Origin: an uncultured Acetatifactor sp.
GTDB lineage: Bacteria; Bacillota; Clostridia; Lachnospirales; Lachnospiraceae
Direction of reading: 5' to 3'
DNA length: 64,000 nucleotides
NCBI RefSeq assembly: GCF_910585425.1
Contig: NZ_CAJUCP010000025.1
Span: 8,863 to 72,862 of the forward strand
In this document: positions 41,390-50,239 of the stretch, in pieces
Layout: every line of letters starts with the position of its first letter
How positions within the stretch are numbered: the first letter of the stretch is position 1
Program-made: the position numbers and the translations under genes
Notes under the pieces: generated by a model
What the model was told of the DNA's origin: nothing
The model's database searches: none
Seen by the model: the letters and a program-made list of their open reading frames with translations, nothing else

Positions 41390-41418
41390 TTGATTTCTGT
41401 ACTGAAATTTGTTATAAT
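41390..41418 (+). promoter_or_regulatory. Promoter of the large HTH regulator
   Basis: -35 TTGATT (41390-41395), 17-bp spacer, -10 TATAAT (41413-41418), 59 bases before ATG 41477. Confidence 0.7.
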
Positions 41419-41476
41419 GAGTCCCGGAGGACTACAATTACACCGCTAATATCCTCAGACCAAAGAAAGGAACCAA

Positions 41477-43507
41477 ATGCACGACAGGGATAAAATATAC
41501 TTCCACAATTTCCTCACAGGGATGCGCACAGGCAAAGACATCACCCTGGAGCAGCTAAGCCTGGGCCTGTGCACCCCGGCCATGCTCAGCTTCATAGAGG
41601 CGGGCGAACGGCAGCCGGACAAGCTGACGCGCGACCGCCTGACAGAGCGGCTGGGCTTCGAGAACGACGGCTTCGAGGACTTCCTGCAGCCGGACGAATA
41701 TGAACAGTGGCAGGATCAGGACAGGCTGCTGCGGGCCGTGTACGCAGGGGACATACCGGAGGCGGAGCGGCTGTTGAGGCTGTTGGAACAGAAAAAGAGC
41801 GAAGACAGAATTGTCTTCCATCAGTTTGTCCTGACCATGCGGGCACAGCTGATGCAGTACAAAAAAGCCTCCCGGGAAGAGCTGCGGGAAGCCTTCGGGA
41901 GGGCCATGTCCCTCACCATGCCAGACGTCGCGTCCGGGACATGGACCGGGCGCCTCCTTGCCGCCCAGGAATGGAACCTGCTGCTGGAATACATCCGCCT
42001 GGGCGGGGACGCAGGGCCTGTCACGGGCACGGATTCTTCCGCCGCTTATACGGCCCGGGCACTGGAAAAGCTGCTGGACGCACTGCGCGGCTCCTCCATG
42101 GACAGCTACAGCTATGCCAAGGTGTACCCCAAGGCGGCGTATTTCCTGTGCCTGGAGCTCATGAAGGCTCCCCTGGACATCGCCCTCTGCCGCAGGATAC
42201 TGCGGATATCCGCGCAAGCCCTGGAGACCCTGCGCTCCTGCCACCGGATGTATTGGCTCTACGAGCTGCTGGAGCTCATGGAGCGCGTCCTGGGCATCTT
42301 CGCAGGCTTCACTCAGCCCGGGCCAAAGGAACCCGCCCCGGTCTCCTTCGAACAGGTCTGGAATCAGCTCGGGGGAACCGCGGCAAAGCCCCAGTCTCCG
42401 GCGGGCGCTGCGGCGGGCGGCCCGGAACGTCCCGAAGCCTGGACGCTGTCGGAGGATCCTGAGAGCCTGGCGCTGCTGACCGCCCAGATCAGGGAATGGC
42501 GCATGCTCCTGGCAGAGCTATATCAGGCGTACGGCATACCGATGAACACGGAGAACTGCTGCTACCTGTACAGCCAGACCCAGAACTACCGCATCGGCGA
42601 TGTAATCAGGAAGCGGCGAAAGATGCTGGGCCTGTCGGTGCGGGAGCTGTGCGAGGGCATCTGCAGCGAGAAGACCCTGAGAAGGCTGGAAAACAATAAA
42701 ACGAGGAGCCAGCGGGCCGTCTGGAGCGAATTGTTCTGCCGACTGGGGCTGTCGCCGGAGTACCAGCGGGAAAGCGTCGTCACAGGGCAGCGAGATGTGC
42801 TTCTCCTGTATCGCGCATCGGGAGACGCATTGAACAATCACGACACCGAGGAGACCCAGAGGCTGTTGGAGCAACTGAAAGACCTGCTCCCCATGGACGT
42901 CCTAATCAACAGGCAGGAACTGGAGCGCAAGGACTGTCTGAACAAGCTCCAGAAGAAAGAAATCACAGCCGAAGAATGCGTCATCAGGCTCAAAAAAGCG
43001 CTGCAGTACACTATTCCGCTGGAAAGCATCAAAACGGCGAAGGATGGGCCTGACATCTATCTGACCTGCGCAGAGTTGGAATGTGTATACAATATTGCAA
43101 TGAAATCCAGGGATGAAGCAGAAGAGTTCAATTTAGACCTGCTTCAGAGCGTCACCAGACAGTGCATCTTCGAAGACAGCATCCATACGTTCATCAACAT
43201 GTACGAGCTGATTATGACCGGCGTGGCGAGCCGCCTGGGAGATGCTGGCGAATACGAAAAATCTACGGAAATCAGCGAAAAGGTAATGGAGGAATGCCTC
43301 TTGGCACATAGGATGGGCATGCTTCATGATTGCCTGTACAACAAACTTTGGAATCAAATAGAGGCTGCCAAAAAAGGGACTTCTGCAGTCCCGGCTATTC
43401 CAATTGACCGGGAGCTGCAGAAGTGCATCCAACTCGCAAGATTTTGTAAAGAAACATTTTATGAAGCCTTCTATATTCAACAAGCTACAGAATTGATTCA
43501 TCCATAA
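41477..43507 (+). CDS. Large XRE-type regulator with two HTH regions and a helical-repeat body
   Basis: The 676-residue protein has an HTH-like N-terminus (LTGMRTGKDITLEQLSLGL, MLSFIEAGERQPDKLTRDRL), a helical-repeat segment, a second clear XRE HTH at ~375-430 (IGDVIRKRRKMLGLSVRELC, EKTLRRLENNKTRSQR), and a long TPR-like C-terminus. This is the layout of RNPP-type, peptide-responsive regulators, but duplicated. It is convergent, stop codon to stop codon, with a gene for a 65-residue exported peptide, and followed by an ABC cassette. Peptide sensing is inferred from this layout. Confidence 0.75.
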   Translation: MHDRDKIYFHNFLTGMRTGKDITLEQLSLGLCTPAMLSFIEAGERQPDKLTRDRLTERLGFENDGFEDFLQPDEYEQWQDQDRLLRAVYAGDIPEAERLLRLLEQKKSEDRIVFHQFVLTMRAQLMQYKKASREELREAFGRAMSLTMPDVASGTWTGRLLAAQEWNLLLEYIRLGGDAGPVTGTDSSAAYTARALEKLLDALRGSSMDSYSYAKVYPKAAYFLCLELMKAPLDIALCRRILRISAQALETLRSCHRMYWLYELLELMERVLGIFAGFTQPGPKEPAPVSFEQVWNQLGGTAAKPQSPAGAAAGGPERPEAWTLSEDPESLALLTAQIREWRMLLAELYQAYGIPMNTENCCYLYSQTQNYRIGDVIRKRRKMLGLSVRELCEGICSEKTLRRLENNKTRSQRAVWSELFCRLGLSPEYQRESVVTGQRDVLLLYRASGDALNNHDTEETQRLLEQLKDLLPMDVLINRQELERKDCLNKLQKKEITAEECVIRLKKALQYTIPLESIKTAKDGPDIYLTCAELECVYNIAMKSRDEAEEFNLDLLQSVTRQCIFEDSIHTFINMYELIMTGVASRLGDAGEYEKSTEISEKVMEECLLAHRMGMLHDCLYNKLWNQIEAAKKGTSAVPAIPIDRELQKCIQLARFCKETFYEAFYIQQATELIHP

Positions 43508-43705
43508 TTATACTTCTTTATTTTCTCCTTCCGGTTTATTGCTCAGCGGCTCACATCCATGCCCGCCCCCAGGTTCCTCCCCGGTTTCCACTGTGGGAGG
43601 TTCCAGCGGGTACGGATTCGGTATCGACAGCCCCGGCAGCGGAAGCAGCCCGATGGATAAGATAGTTCCTATAGTAACAATAGCTTTTTTAGACCTGTTT
43701 TTCAT
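43508..43705 (-). CDS. Exported small peptide, candidate pheromone or bacteriocin precursor
   Basis: ATG 43705 is chosen for GGAGG with proper spacing. The 65-residue product has a basic start (MKNRSKK), a hydrophobic signal segment (AIVTIGTILSIGLLPLPGL) and a polar, Pro/Glu/Gly-rich tail with one Cys (GGGHGCEPLSNKPEG). It has its own near-consensus promoter. It ends exactly where the large regulator ends on the other strand. Such regulator-peptide convergence is typical of Rgg/SHP and PlcR/PapR-like systems. The mature peptide is not known. Confidence 0.6.
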   Translation of the reverse strand: MKNRSKKAIVTIGTILSIGLLPLPGLSIPNPYPLEPPTVETGEEPGGGHGCEPLSNKPEGENKEV

Positions 43706-43756
43706 ATTGGTCATCCTCCTTTCAGTTGTCTGCGCCGAAAGCGAGACTTGACTACA

Positions 43757-43785
43757 ATTATACCAATGTCAGCAATCGCCAGCAA
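43757..43785 (-). promoter_or_regulatory. Promoter of the exported peptide gene
   Basis: Minus strand: -35 TTGCTG (43780-43785), 17-bp spacer, -10 TATAAT (43757-43762). A second TTGCTG lies within the spacer. The -35 touches the arm of the large inverted repeat at 43783. Confidence 0.7.
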
Positions 43786-43837
43786 GGGACAGAGTTGTTA
43801 AAAAAAGTTCTGGATTTTTTAACAACTCTGTCCCTTG
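43783..43837. repeat. Perfect 23-bp inverted repeat with 9-base loop
   Basis: Bases 43783-43805 and 43815-43837 are exact reverse complements (outer end CAAGGGACAGAG, inner end TTAAAAAA). With an A-run on one side of the loop and a T-run on the other, it works poorly as a normal terminator, where the T-run follows the stem. It separates the peptide gene from the A+T-rich ABC operon and may be a mobile-element remnant or a cruciform regulator. Confidence 0.75.
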
Positions 43838-43923
43838 TGAATTAACTACAAGCCGTGCTATTGTAATGAAAGCGACTTTTAAAAAATGGGCAAGAATCTC
43901 AAATTGGAAAGGAATCAAAGTTT

Positions 43924-44718
43924 ATGAAAAATGAGTTAAAAAGAGCTTTGCTGAAAAAAACAAATATCATTCTTATTCTTGTTGTTTTTAGCCTGATGTT
44001 TATAAACGCTTACTTTGATGGCTGGAAAACTGCTCTGACAGCGGATTCTGCTCAGGACATTTTGAATGCTGAGGACGCTATCTATTATAAAAAATATTTC
44101 GGCAATATTTACAGGGTATGGAAAAGTTCATATTACATGGTTCAGGCATTAGCGCCCATGATACTTGTCGCTCCGTATTTGAATACCTTTTTATCAGAGA
44201 AGGCAAATCGTTTCAGATTTTTTTGCGTTAGCCGAAAAGGAAATTTTAAGTATGTTATGCAAAAAACACTTGCCATTGCACTATCAGGCACCATTATTTT
44301 AGCATCTGCCGAGGGGCTTTTTGCGTTTTTCTCCGGATTATTGACGCAAAAGGATACGGCTGCAGAATTTATGCAGCAAATAGTATCTTTTCAAGAGAGT
44401 TACTTTATGAGTAATCCCATGTCATATTTTGCCTTAATATATATCTCACATATTATATACTATTTTTGCTTTACGATTTTTGCTGTCGGAATAACCTCAT
44501 TTTTGAAAAACAGAATAGCTGTCATTGCGGCTCCCTTTATCGTAGTAGGAGTGTTGGATATGGCATTGCCAATAACATTGCAGCCAAATGTCGTGATGCA
44601 GCCATATTCTCAAACATTTAGCCTTAACGGGTATGGTATATTGATCAGCATGTATGTTATTACGGGTCTTATCTTATTGACATTATCAGAATCATCCTAT
44701 CAAAAAAGAGGCAATTAG
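43924..44718 (+). CDS. ABC-2 type membrane protein 1 of the A+T-rich cassette
   Basis: The 264-residue protein has six hydrophobic helices (IILILVVFSLMFINAYF first), a cytosolic loop with ANRFRFFCVSRKGNFKYVMQ, and resembles permeases of the LanE/LanG kind in lantibiotic immunity transporters. AAGGAATC precedes the ATG. It is first in an operon of three membrane proteins and an ATPase. Base composition is much more A+T-rich than flanking genes, which points to transfer from elsewhere. Confidence 0.7.
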   Translation: MKNELKRALLKKTNIILILVVFSLMFINAYFDGWKTALTADSAQDILNAEDAIYYKKYFGNIYRVWKSSYYMVQALAPMILVAPYLNTFLSEKANRFRFFCVSRKGNFKYVMQKTLAIALSGTIILASAEGLFAFFSGLLTQKDTAAEFMQQIVSFQESYFMSNPMSYFALIYISHIIYYFCFTIFAVGITSFLKNRIAVIAAPFIVVGVLDMALPITLQPNVVMQPYSQTFSLNGYGILISMYVITGLILLTLSESSYQKRGN

Positions 44719-44721
44719 ATC

Positions 44722-45483
44722 ATGAAGCGTTCAGGTTTTATAAAATATAAGCTCAAATTAATTTATACATCCCCTTTGGCATATTTCATGCTAGCTCTTC
44801 AAGTTTCTTTTTTGATTATTTATATATGTGCCAATAAAATTACAACTGTTTCTGATTATACTCATATTTTTAAAACTGACTTCTTTTTATGGATCATCTT
44901 TATCCCCCTTTTGGTGGTCCAGCATAAAGTGAGCGTTTATTCGACATATTACAATTGCCTTTCCAGAATTCATTGTAGAAAAAGAATGGTTGTTGTTGAC
45001 TTTTTATCATTGGCGATTTCCACTTGTATCTCTGCCTGTATAGTATTATCTATACCGCTATGCTTTTTTATCATTAAGACAAAGACATTCGCCGGCCAGG
45101 AACTGTTTGCAAACTTTTTCTTTTTGTCAATACGGTATATTTTGCTCGGATTGCTTGTCCAGTATATAATATATTCTATTATGTATGCATTTCCGAAGCT
45201 CCAGCAAAAAGGAGGAAGCATCTGCCTTTTCCCCTTTCTTCTTTTTTTTGCATTCACAGCTCCCATGGAGTTCCTGTCAGCAAAAGGAGATTATATTCCT
45301 GTTTTAGACTTCTCGGCTGGCAAAAATTATTCCTTTATTGTTGATGATATCGTACTGTGGGATTCTATCATTTTTTACAATATTCATTTGATAGGGTACC
45401 TGATATTTTATATCTGGCTGACGATAGATTGCTTGTCTAAAAAATGGGAGTTTTTAGAAAATGAAAGTGTTTCCACTCTTTAA
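44722..45483 (+). CDS. ABC-2 type membrane protein 2 of the A+T-rich cassette
   Basis: The 253-residue protein has six hydrophobic helices (YFMLALQVSFLIIYICANKI first). A loop, HKVSVYSTYYNCLSRIHCRK, parallels the RKGNFKY loop of the first protein. It starts four bases after the stop of the first gene. It overlaps the next gene by 23 bases. It is probably a subunit of the same transporter. Substrate unknown. Confidence 0.68.
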   Translation: MKRSGFIKYKLKLIYTSPLAYFMLALQVSFLIIYICANKITTVSDYTHIFKTDFFLWIIFIPLLVVQHKVSVYSTYYNCLSRIHCRKRMVVVDFLSLAISTCISACIVLSIPLCFFIIKTKTFAGQELFANFFFLSIRYILLGLLVQYIIYSIMYAFPKLQQKGGSICLFPFLLFFAFTAPMEFLSAKGDYIPVLDFSAGKNYSFIVDDIVLWDSIIFYNIHLIGYLIFYIWLTIDCLSKKWEFLENESVSTL

Positions 45484-46168
45484 AATAATTGCGAAAGAAT
45501 TTAAAAAGGATATCTTTATTTCAATTTTCCTTTTGGTTTTAGCAGACTTTATCTATGTAAATTTTACCGGAGTCCACCTTAACAGGGAAAGTGGCCTTAT
45601 ACTTTGGCAGGGCGGAAACGATACCTATTTATTCAATCTGAGCACTGTTATATTAAAGATTTTAAATATCTCGATAGTTTTTATCACTGTAGGCAAAATC
45701 ATAGATAAACTATCAAGCGATATAATGGTATATATTTTAGCCAGAATAACCAATTATAATAAATTGATATGCGCGTATACCATAGTCGTAATCATATTAG
45801 GGGAATCAGGTCTTGCCATCTCCCACATTGTATATTATTGTTTTGTTGGATTTTATTTTGAGCAGGCCACGGCATGCCTTTTATACTTACTAATGGATGC
45901 TTTAGGATTTTGTGGAATGATAATCATATACATAATATTGAGCAATTGCTATTTAGTAGAAAACAGCTACCTATATATTATTGCTATTTATATATTGAAC
46001 ACAGTTTTACCAGTACCAATTTTACTTGCAATGTCAACAGTGAGATTTTTAATTCTCAAAAGCCAAATTCCAATAATACTGCTTTTACTGTTAGTCGCAG
46101 GCATGGATTTCATTTTAATATTTTTGTATTATAAGCTAATTAAGAGAAGGAGGATAAATGTATGTTAA
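45461..46168 (+). CDS. ABC-2 type membrane protein 3 of the A+T-rich cassette
   Basis: The 235-residue protein has six hydrophobic segments (ISIFLLVLADFIYVNFTGVH first) and a basic cytosolic loop (ARITNYNKLICAY). Its start lies inside the second gene and its end overlaps the ATPase gene by seven bases, so all four are translationally coupled. Three different permease-like subunits for one ATPase is more than the usual LanFEG pair. Confidence 0.67.
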   Translation: MKVFPLFKIIAKEFKKDIFISIFLLVLADFIYVNFTGVHLNRESGLILWQGGNDTYLFNLSTVILKILNISIVFITVGKIIDKLSSDIMVYILARITNYNKLICAYTIVVIILGESGLAISHIVYYCFVGFYFEQATACLLYLLMDALGFCGMIIIYIILSNCYLVENSYLYIIAIYILNTVLPVPILLAMSTVRFLILKSQIPIILLLLLVAGMDFILIFLYYKLIKRRRINVC

Positions 46169-46797
46169 GAACAAAAAATTTATCAAAAAGATTTAAGGGG
46201 AATGTAGTTTTAAATAATGTCAATTTAGAATTGCATTTTGGCAATATTTATGGATTTATAGGTGCCAATGGTTCAGGGAAATCCGTATTTTTCAAAACCA
46301 TCTGCGGATTCCTGAAAGCCGATAGAGGCACTATAACTATAGACGACAGGGTAATCGGAAAGGACATTGATTTTTTACCGGACTTAGGCGTTCTCATAGA
46401 AAAACCTGGATTTATAGAAAACTATACACAATTTGAGAATTTAAGATACCTGGCACAGATAAACAAAATAATTGACGACAACGATATAATAGCCGCATTA
46501 AAAGTAGTCGGATTGAATCCTGACAATAAGGAAAAAGTAAAAAACTTTTCATTAGGCATGCGCCAAAGGCTTGCCATTGCTCAGGCAATTATGGAAGACC
46601 AAAAAATCATTATTTTAGATGAGCCATTTAACGGCTTAGATAAGCAAGGTGTAGCACGGATAAAACGATTGCTCTTAAAATTAAAATCTCCAGACAGGCT
46701 TATTTTGCTCACAAGCCATATTTCGGGTGATATCGAGGAACTCTCGGATTACATTTTTGAGTTTAGCGCAGGTAAAATCGTTCCTATGTCTCTATAG
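46162..46797 (+). CDS. ABC transporter ATP-binding protein of the A+T-rich cassette
   Basis: The 211-residue ATPase has Walker A GANGSGKSVFF (Ser-Val after the Lys instead of Ser-Thr), signature NFSLGMRQRLAIAQA, Walker B IIILDEPFNGLD and a switch His in LTSHISGDIEEL. It lacks a C-terminal extension. The type is that of bacitracin/lantibiotic self-protection ATPases (BcrA/LanF). AGGAGG lies upstream in the previous gene. Together with the exported peptide and large regulator it suggests a peptide-linked immunity or export system. Confidence 0.85.
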   Translation: MLRTKNLSKRFKGNVVLNNVNLELHFGNIYGFIGANGSGKSVFFKTICGFLKADRGTITIDDRVIGKDIDFLPDLGVLIEKPGFIENYTQFENLRYLAQINKIIDDNDIIAALKVVGLNPDNKEKVKNFSLGMRQRLAIAQAIMEDQKIIILDEPFNGLDKQGVARIKRLLLKLKSPDRLILLTSHISGDIEELSDYIFEFSAGKIVPMSL

Positions 46798-46865
46798 AAA
46801 GATAAGCTGGAGGAATAGGCTTTCGAATCCATTCCTATAGGAACAATTTTGATATCATGACAGAA

Positions 46866-46953
46866 CCCGCTGCCGCTGGAAAGTCCGGCAGACGCCATAG
46901 ACGGGGGCGGACGGATCAGCTCTGGGACGTAGGGCCGGCAGCCGGCACGGATC
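46866..46953 (+). pseudogene. Deleted fragment of the solute-binding lipoprotein gene
   Basis: Bases 46866-46899 are identical to 48175-48208, and 46923-46950 nearly match 48367-48394. The ~155 bp between these blocks in the downstream copy are missing here. The remaining gap from 46798 to 47096 shows no gene. It contains a spaced inverted repeat (AAAATCGTTCCTAT at ~46774 with ATAGGAACAATTTT at ~46840). Confidence 0.8.
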
Positions 46954-47096
46954 ACTCTAATCTTGTAGTAACGGAATCATCCTAAAGGTTTCGCCGTAAG
47001 GCAAGGGTTTTAGCCCCATTATACAGACAATAACTATAAAAGTAGTGGACGATTCGGCAAAACTGCGGTAAAATAAAGTGAAAGAAGGGGAGGACG

Positions 47097-48040
47097 GTGG
47101 ACGAGAAAACAACAATCGCCCAAGGGCTGCATGTTACGGATGACAATGCGGGCTATGATGCTGCCTGCAAGCGTGTCCTGTCTGAAAAGTCAATCCTGGC
47201 GCGGATCATGAAGTCCTGCCTGGAAGAATACAAAGACTGCGATGTCAACGACATTGCCGAAAAGTACATAGAGGGTCAGCCCCAGGTGTCTGCCGTCCCA
47301 GTGCTGCCGGATGAGGGCGGCACAGTCATCAGCGGTATGGACACCGCGGATAAATTGGTACATGAGGGGACAGTCACCTATGACATTCGCTTCCGTGCCA
47401 TCGTCCCCGGCTCCGGGGAACGGATTGCCCTCATTATCAACGTAGAGGCCCAGAACGATTTTTACCCCGGTTATCCACTGATAAAGCGCGGCATATACTA
47501 CTGTTGCCGCATGATTTCTTCCCAGTATGGCAGGGAGTTTACTGATTCCCATTACGAAAAAATCAAAAAGGTCTATTTCACATCTGGATTTGCATGAAGC
47601 CTCCGCAGTATCGTGCGAACACCATCACCCGTTATCGGCTGGTGGAGGAGCACCTGGTAGGCGATGGCAAAGAACCTGTCAGGAACTATGATTTGCTGTC
47701 CATCATCATGTTGTGCCTTGGCGGGCCGAACGGGGCAAACTATGACGGCGTACTTCGGATGCTGGATGTGCTTCTCTCCAGCGAAACCAGCGAGACGGAG
47801 AAGCGGAAGATTTTGCAGGACGATTACGACATTCAAATGACGCAGACAATGGAAAGGGAGGTGTCGGTCATGTGCAATCTAAGCAAGGGTGTTGAGGAAA
47901 AGGGCATTGCAAAAGGCATCTTATCCTCTATCAAAAACTTGGTAAAAAACATGGACGTATCCGTTGAACAGGCTATGTCTGTGTTGGAAATTCCAGAGGC
48001 AGAGCGGCAAAAGTATATGGATTTGCTGGAACGGCAGTAG
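47097..48040 (+). pseudogene. Frameshifted Rpn/PD-(D/E)XK nuclease family gene
   Basis: GTG 47097 follows GGGGAGGACG. The first frame (166 residues) carries the nuclease core YDIRFRAIVPGSG and IALIINVEAQND. It ends soon after YEKIKKVYF. The second frame resumes with HIWICMKPPQYRANTITRYR and runs to 48040 (SETSETEKRKILQDDYDIQM). In intact relatives KKVYSIWICMKPP is continuous, so a 1-2 base indel near 47582 splits the gene. Such proteins are recombination-promoting nucleases often annotated as PDDEXK transposases. Confidence 0.8.
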
Positions 48041-49691
48041 CAGCTTGGCGGCTGCGGCGCAGCGGAGGAGCGGGAAGAAACTGCCGATTCCGGGAGCGCC
48101 CCGGATGCCTCGGCAGTTTCGGATTCGGGCGGACGGGACAATTCCCTGGGCACCTATTCCGCGGCGGCGAACGCCCCGCTGCCGCTGGAAAGTCCGGCAG
48201 ACGCCATAAGCGGAGGCGGGGAAAGGGCTTTCCTGGGAGCCTCCAGGGCCTATCGCTTCAAAAAGCATCTCTTCGAAAACGTGGACGAATGCTGGGACGA
48301 GCTTTCTTTCGTGACCGCAGAGGGCAGGACGGGTTCGGAACGCTTTGACCGCGAGGACCAGGCGTGGGACGTAGGGCCGGTGGCCGGCACGGACCATTAT
48401 GCGACCTTCGATATGGAAGCGCTGGAGAATGGGACAGATTATCGGTACTTTCTGACGGAGAGGGATGAAACCCACGCGGCATTGAGGGAGCTCCCTCTGG
48501 ATTTCCTGAAGGGAAGCGTTCCCTCCGGGGTAGAGGCCATCATGAGCTTCTCGGACTTTGCGGTGGATCTCTCCGGAGCGGTCCACCTGATACGGCAGAC
48601 AGGGGAGGGCCAGCAGTATCTGCTGGTCTCACCAGCAGGCGAGGTTCTGGCGGAATACGTTCCGAAGGACAGCCATAGCATGAGGCTGGCCCCTCTTTAT
48701 GACGGTCGTGTCGCTTTCTCTTCCGCAGCAAACGGGGACGGCAAGGGGACCGTGCTGCTGTATATGGACCCGGAGACCGGCAGGCCGACGGAATTGGCCT
48801 CCCTGGAAAGTTTTGCCTATTGCCTTAACCTCCTCGACGAAGGCACCTTGCTGTATGCGGATCAGGAGGGCGTGTACCGCAGTGGGCTGTCCGGAAAGAA
48901 GCCGGAGCTGCTCTACCGCTGGGCCGATCATGGAATCCTGACATCCCGGGTGCCCGCCATCCAGGCAGACGAAGAGGGGCAGATCGCCCTTATTTATGAG
49001 GAAAGCGAGAACTATAACTATCTTTGCCTGAAGCCTACCACGGAAGATGTGGAGCTCTGTGAAATCACGATGGCAGTGTCTCCTTACAGAATGTCGGCTT
49101 ATCAGCCCATGGTGGTGGAATTCAACAAAAGGTATCCCCAATACCATGTCGAATTGAAGAGCGATTATGATGAGACTGCGCTTTTGACGGAATTGGTTGC
49201 GGGAAAGGGCCCGGTATTGATCGACAGTCTGCTCACAGGCTTCGAGGCCCAGGAAAAGCAGTGGGAGCCCTTGGATACCCTTATAGGGGCGGATATGGCG
49301 GAAGAGCTGTTCCCTTCCGTTCTGGACATGGGGAGGATTCATGGGACCTTATACGGAGTCGTGACGGACTTCCGGCTGCGCACACTGGTCACCGGGGATC
49401 CGGCCCTGAAAGATTGGGATTATGGCGCATTTATACAGTGTGTGGAGGACAGGCCGGAGCTGGAAGCGATTTTCAATTTTTATGGGGGCGATTACGGGTC
49501 TTATTTTATCACAAGCTTTCTCAGCCATGGAATCGATGATACATATCTTCTGGACGCGGAGACGGGGACAATGAATTTTGACAGCAGCGATTTCCGCAAG
49601 GCTTTGGAGCTGGCCGGGAAGTGAGGAAATGGTAATCGATCATCTGGAGAGCCGGGTGGGGCTATATCTGGAAGAGGGAGGGAGCCCCTGA
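48041..49691 (+). pseudogene. Solute-binding lipoprotein gene lacking signal peptide and C-terminal part
   Basis: Directly after the nuclease stop, in the same frame, LGGCGAAEE appears: a lipobox Cys and spacer of a lipoprotein, but without signal peptide or start. The frame stays open to 49624, giving a propeller-like sensor region (QYLLVSPAGEVLAEYVPKD) and the start of an extracellular solute-binding domain (YQPMVVEFNKRYPQYHVEL). After KALELAGK it shifts frame to VIDHLESRVGLYLEE, the usual C-terminus, so ~150 residues are missing. The nuclease relic seems to have replaced the 5' end. Confidence 0.75.
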
Positions 49692-49757
49692 TAATATTGG
49701 ATGCAATCGATTCCGGGCCGGATGCGGAGACGAAAGAACTGCTATGGGAGGTGGGGA

Positions 49758-50114
49758 ATGTATTCTTTTTTACCAAATGTATTTTTATCTGTAATGTTTC
49801 TCGTTATGTATATAAGCCTTAGACATCCAAGCAGTTATGGCTCCGGGACTGGCTATAATACAGTAACCTCCAGAAAATCAAAAGGAATATGGGACTATGC
49901 GCAAAAACTGGCTTGCTATTATATGCGCAGGTTTTTCACTTACTCAATTGCATATAATTTTGTATGGTGCATCGTCTATTTTATCATAAAGAATTTTGAA
50001 TGGGCTTCATCAAATGGGCTTTTGATTTTTAATAGTATGATATCTTTGATAATACTCCTGAGTTATTTTATATGTGTTGAATATAAGTTGAAATCAGAAA
50101 TCAAACAGGGGTGA
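49758..50114 (+). CDS. SdpI-like small membrane protein
   Basis: ATG 49758 follows GGGAGGTGGGGA. The 118-residue protein has three hydrophobic helices. The stretch TGYNTVTSRKSKGIWDYAQK between helices 1 and 2 resembles the GYRT..S.K....W.fA motif of SdpI domains. SdpI gives immunity to the SdpC toxin in Bacillus, but most homologues have no known role. It stands alone between pseudogenes and is more A+T-rich than them. Confidence 0.6.
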   Translation: MYSFLPNVFLSVMFLVMYISLRHPSSYGSGTGYNTVTSRKSKGIWDYAQKLACYYMRRFFTYSIAYNFVWCIVYFIIKNFEWASSNGLLIFNSMISLIILLSYFICVEYKLKSEIKQG

Positions 50115-50239
50115 GGGTGCACCTTTCATAAATGATCTGCTCTCAAAGCGGCAGAGCGCTTTTCATGCGAGTATCGCTACTCTTCACTATTATTTATATA
50201 GGAAAGCGAAAAGTATATCAAAGAATTTTTGCCCCGTGT

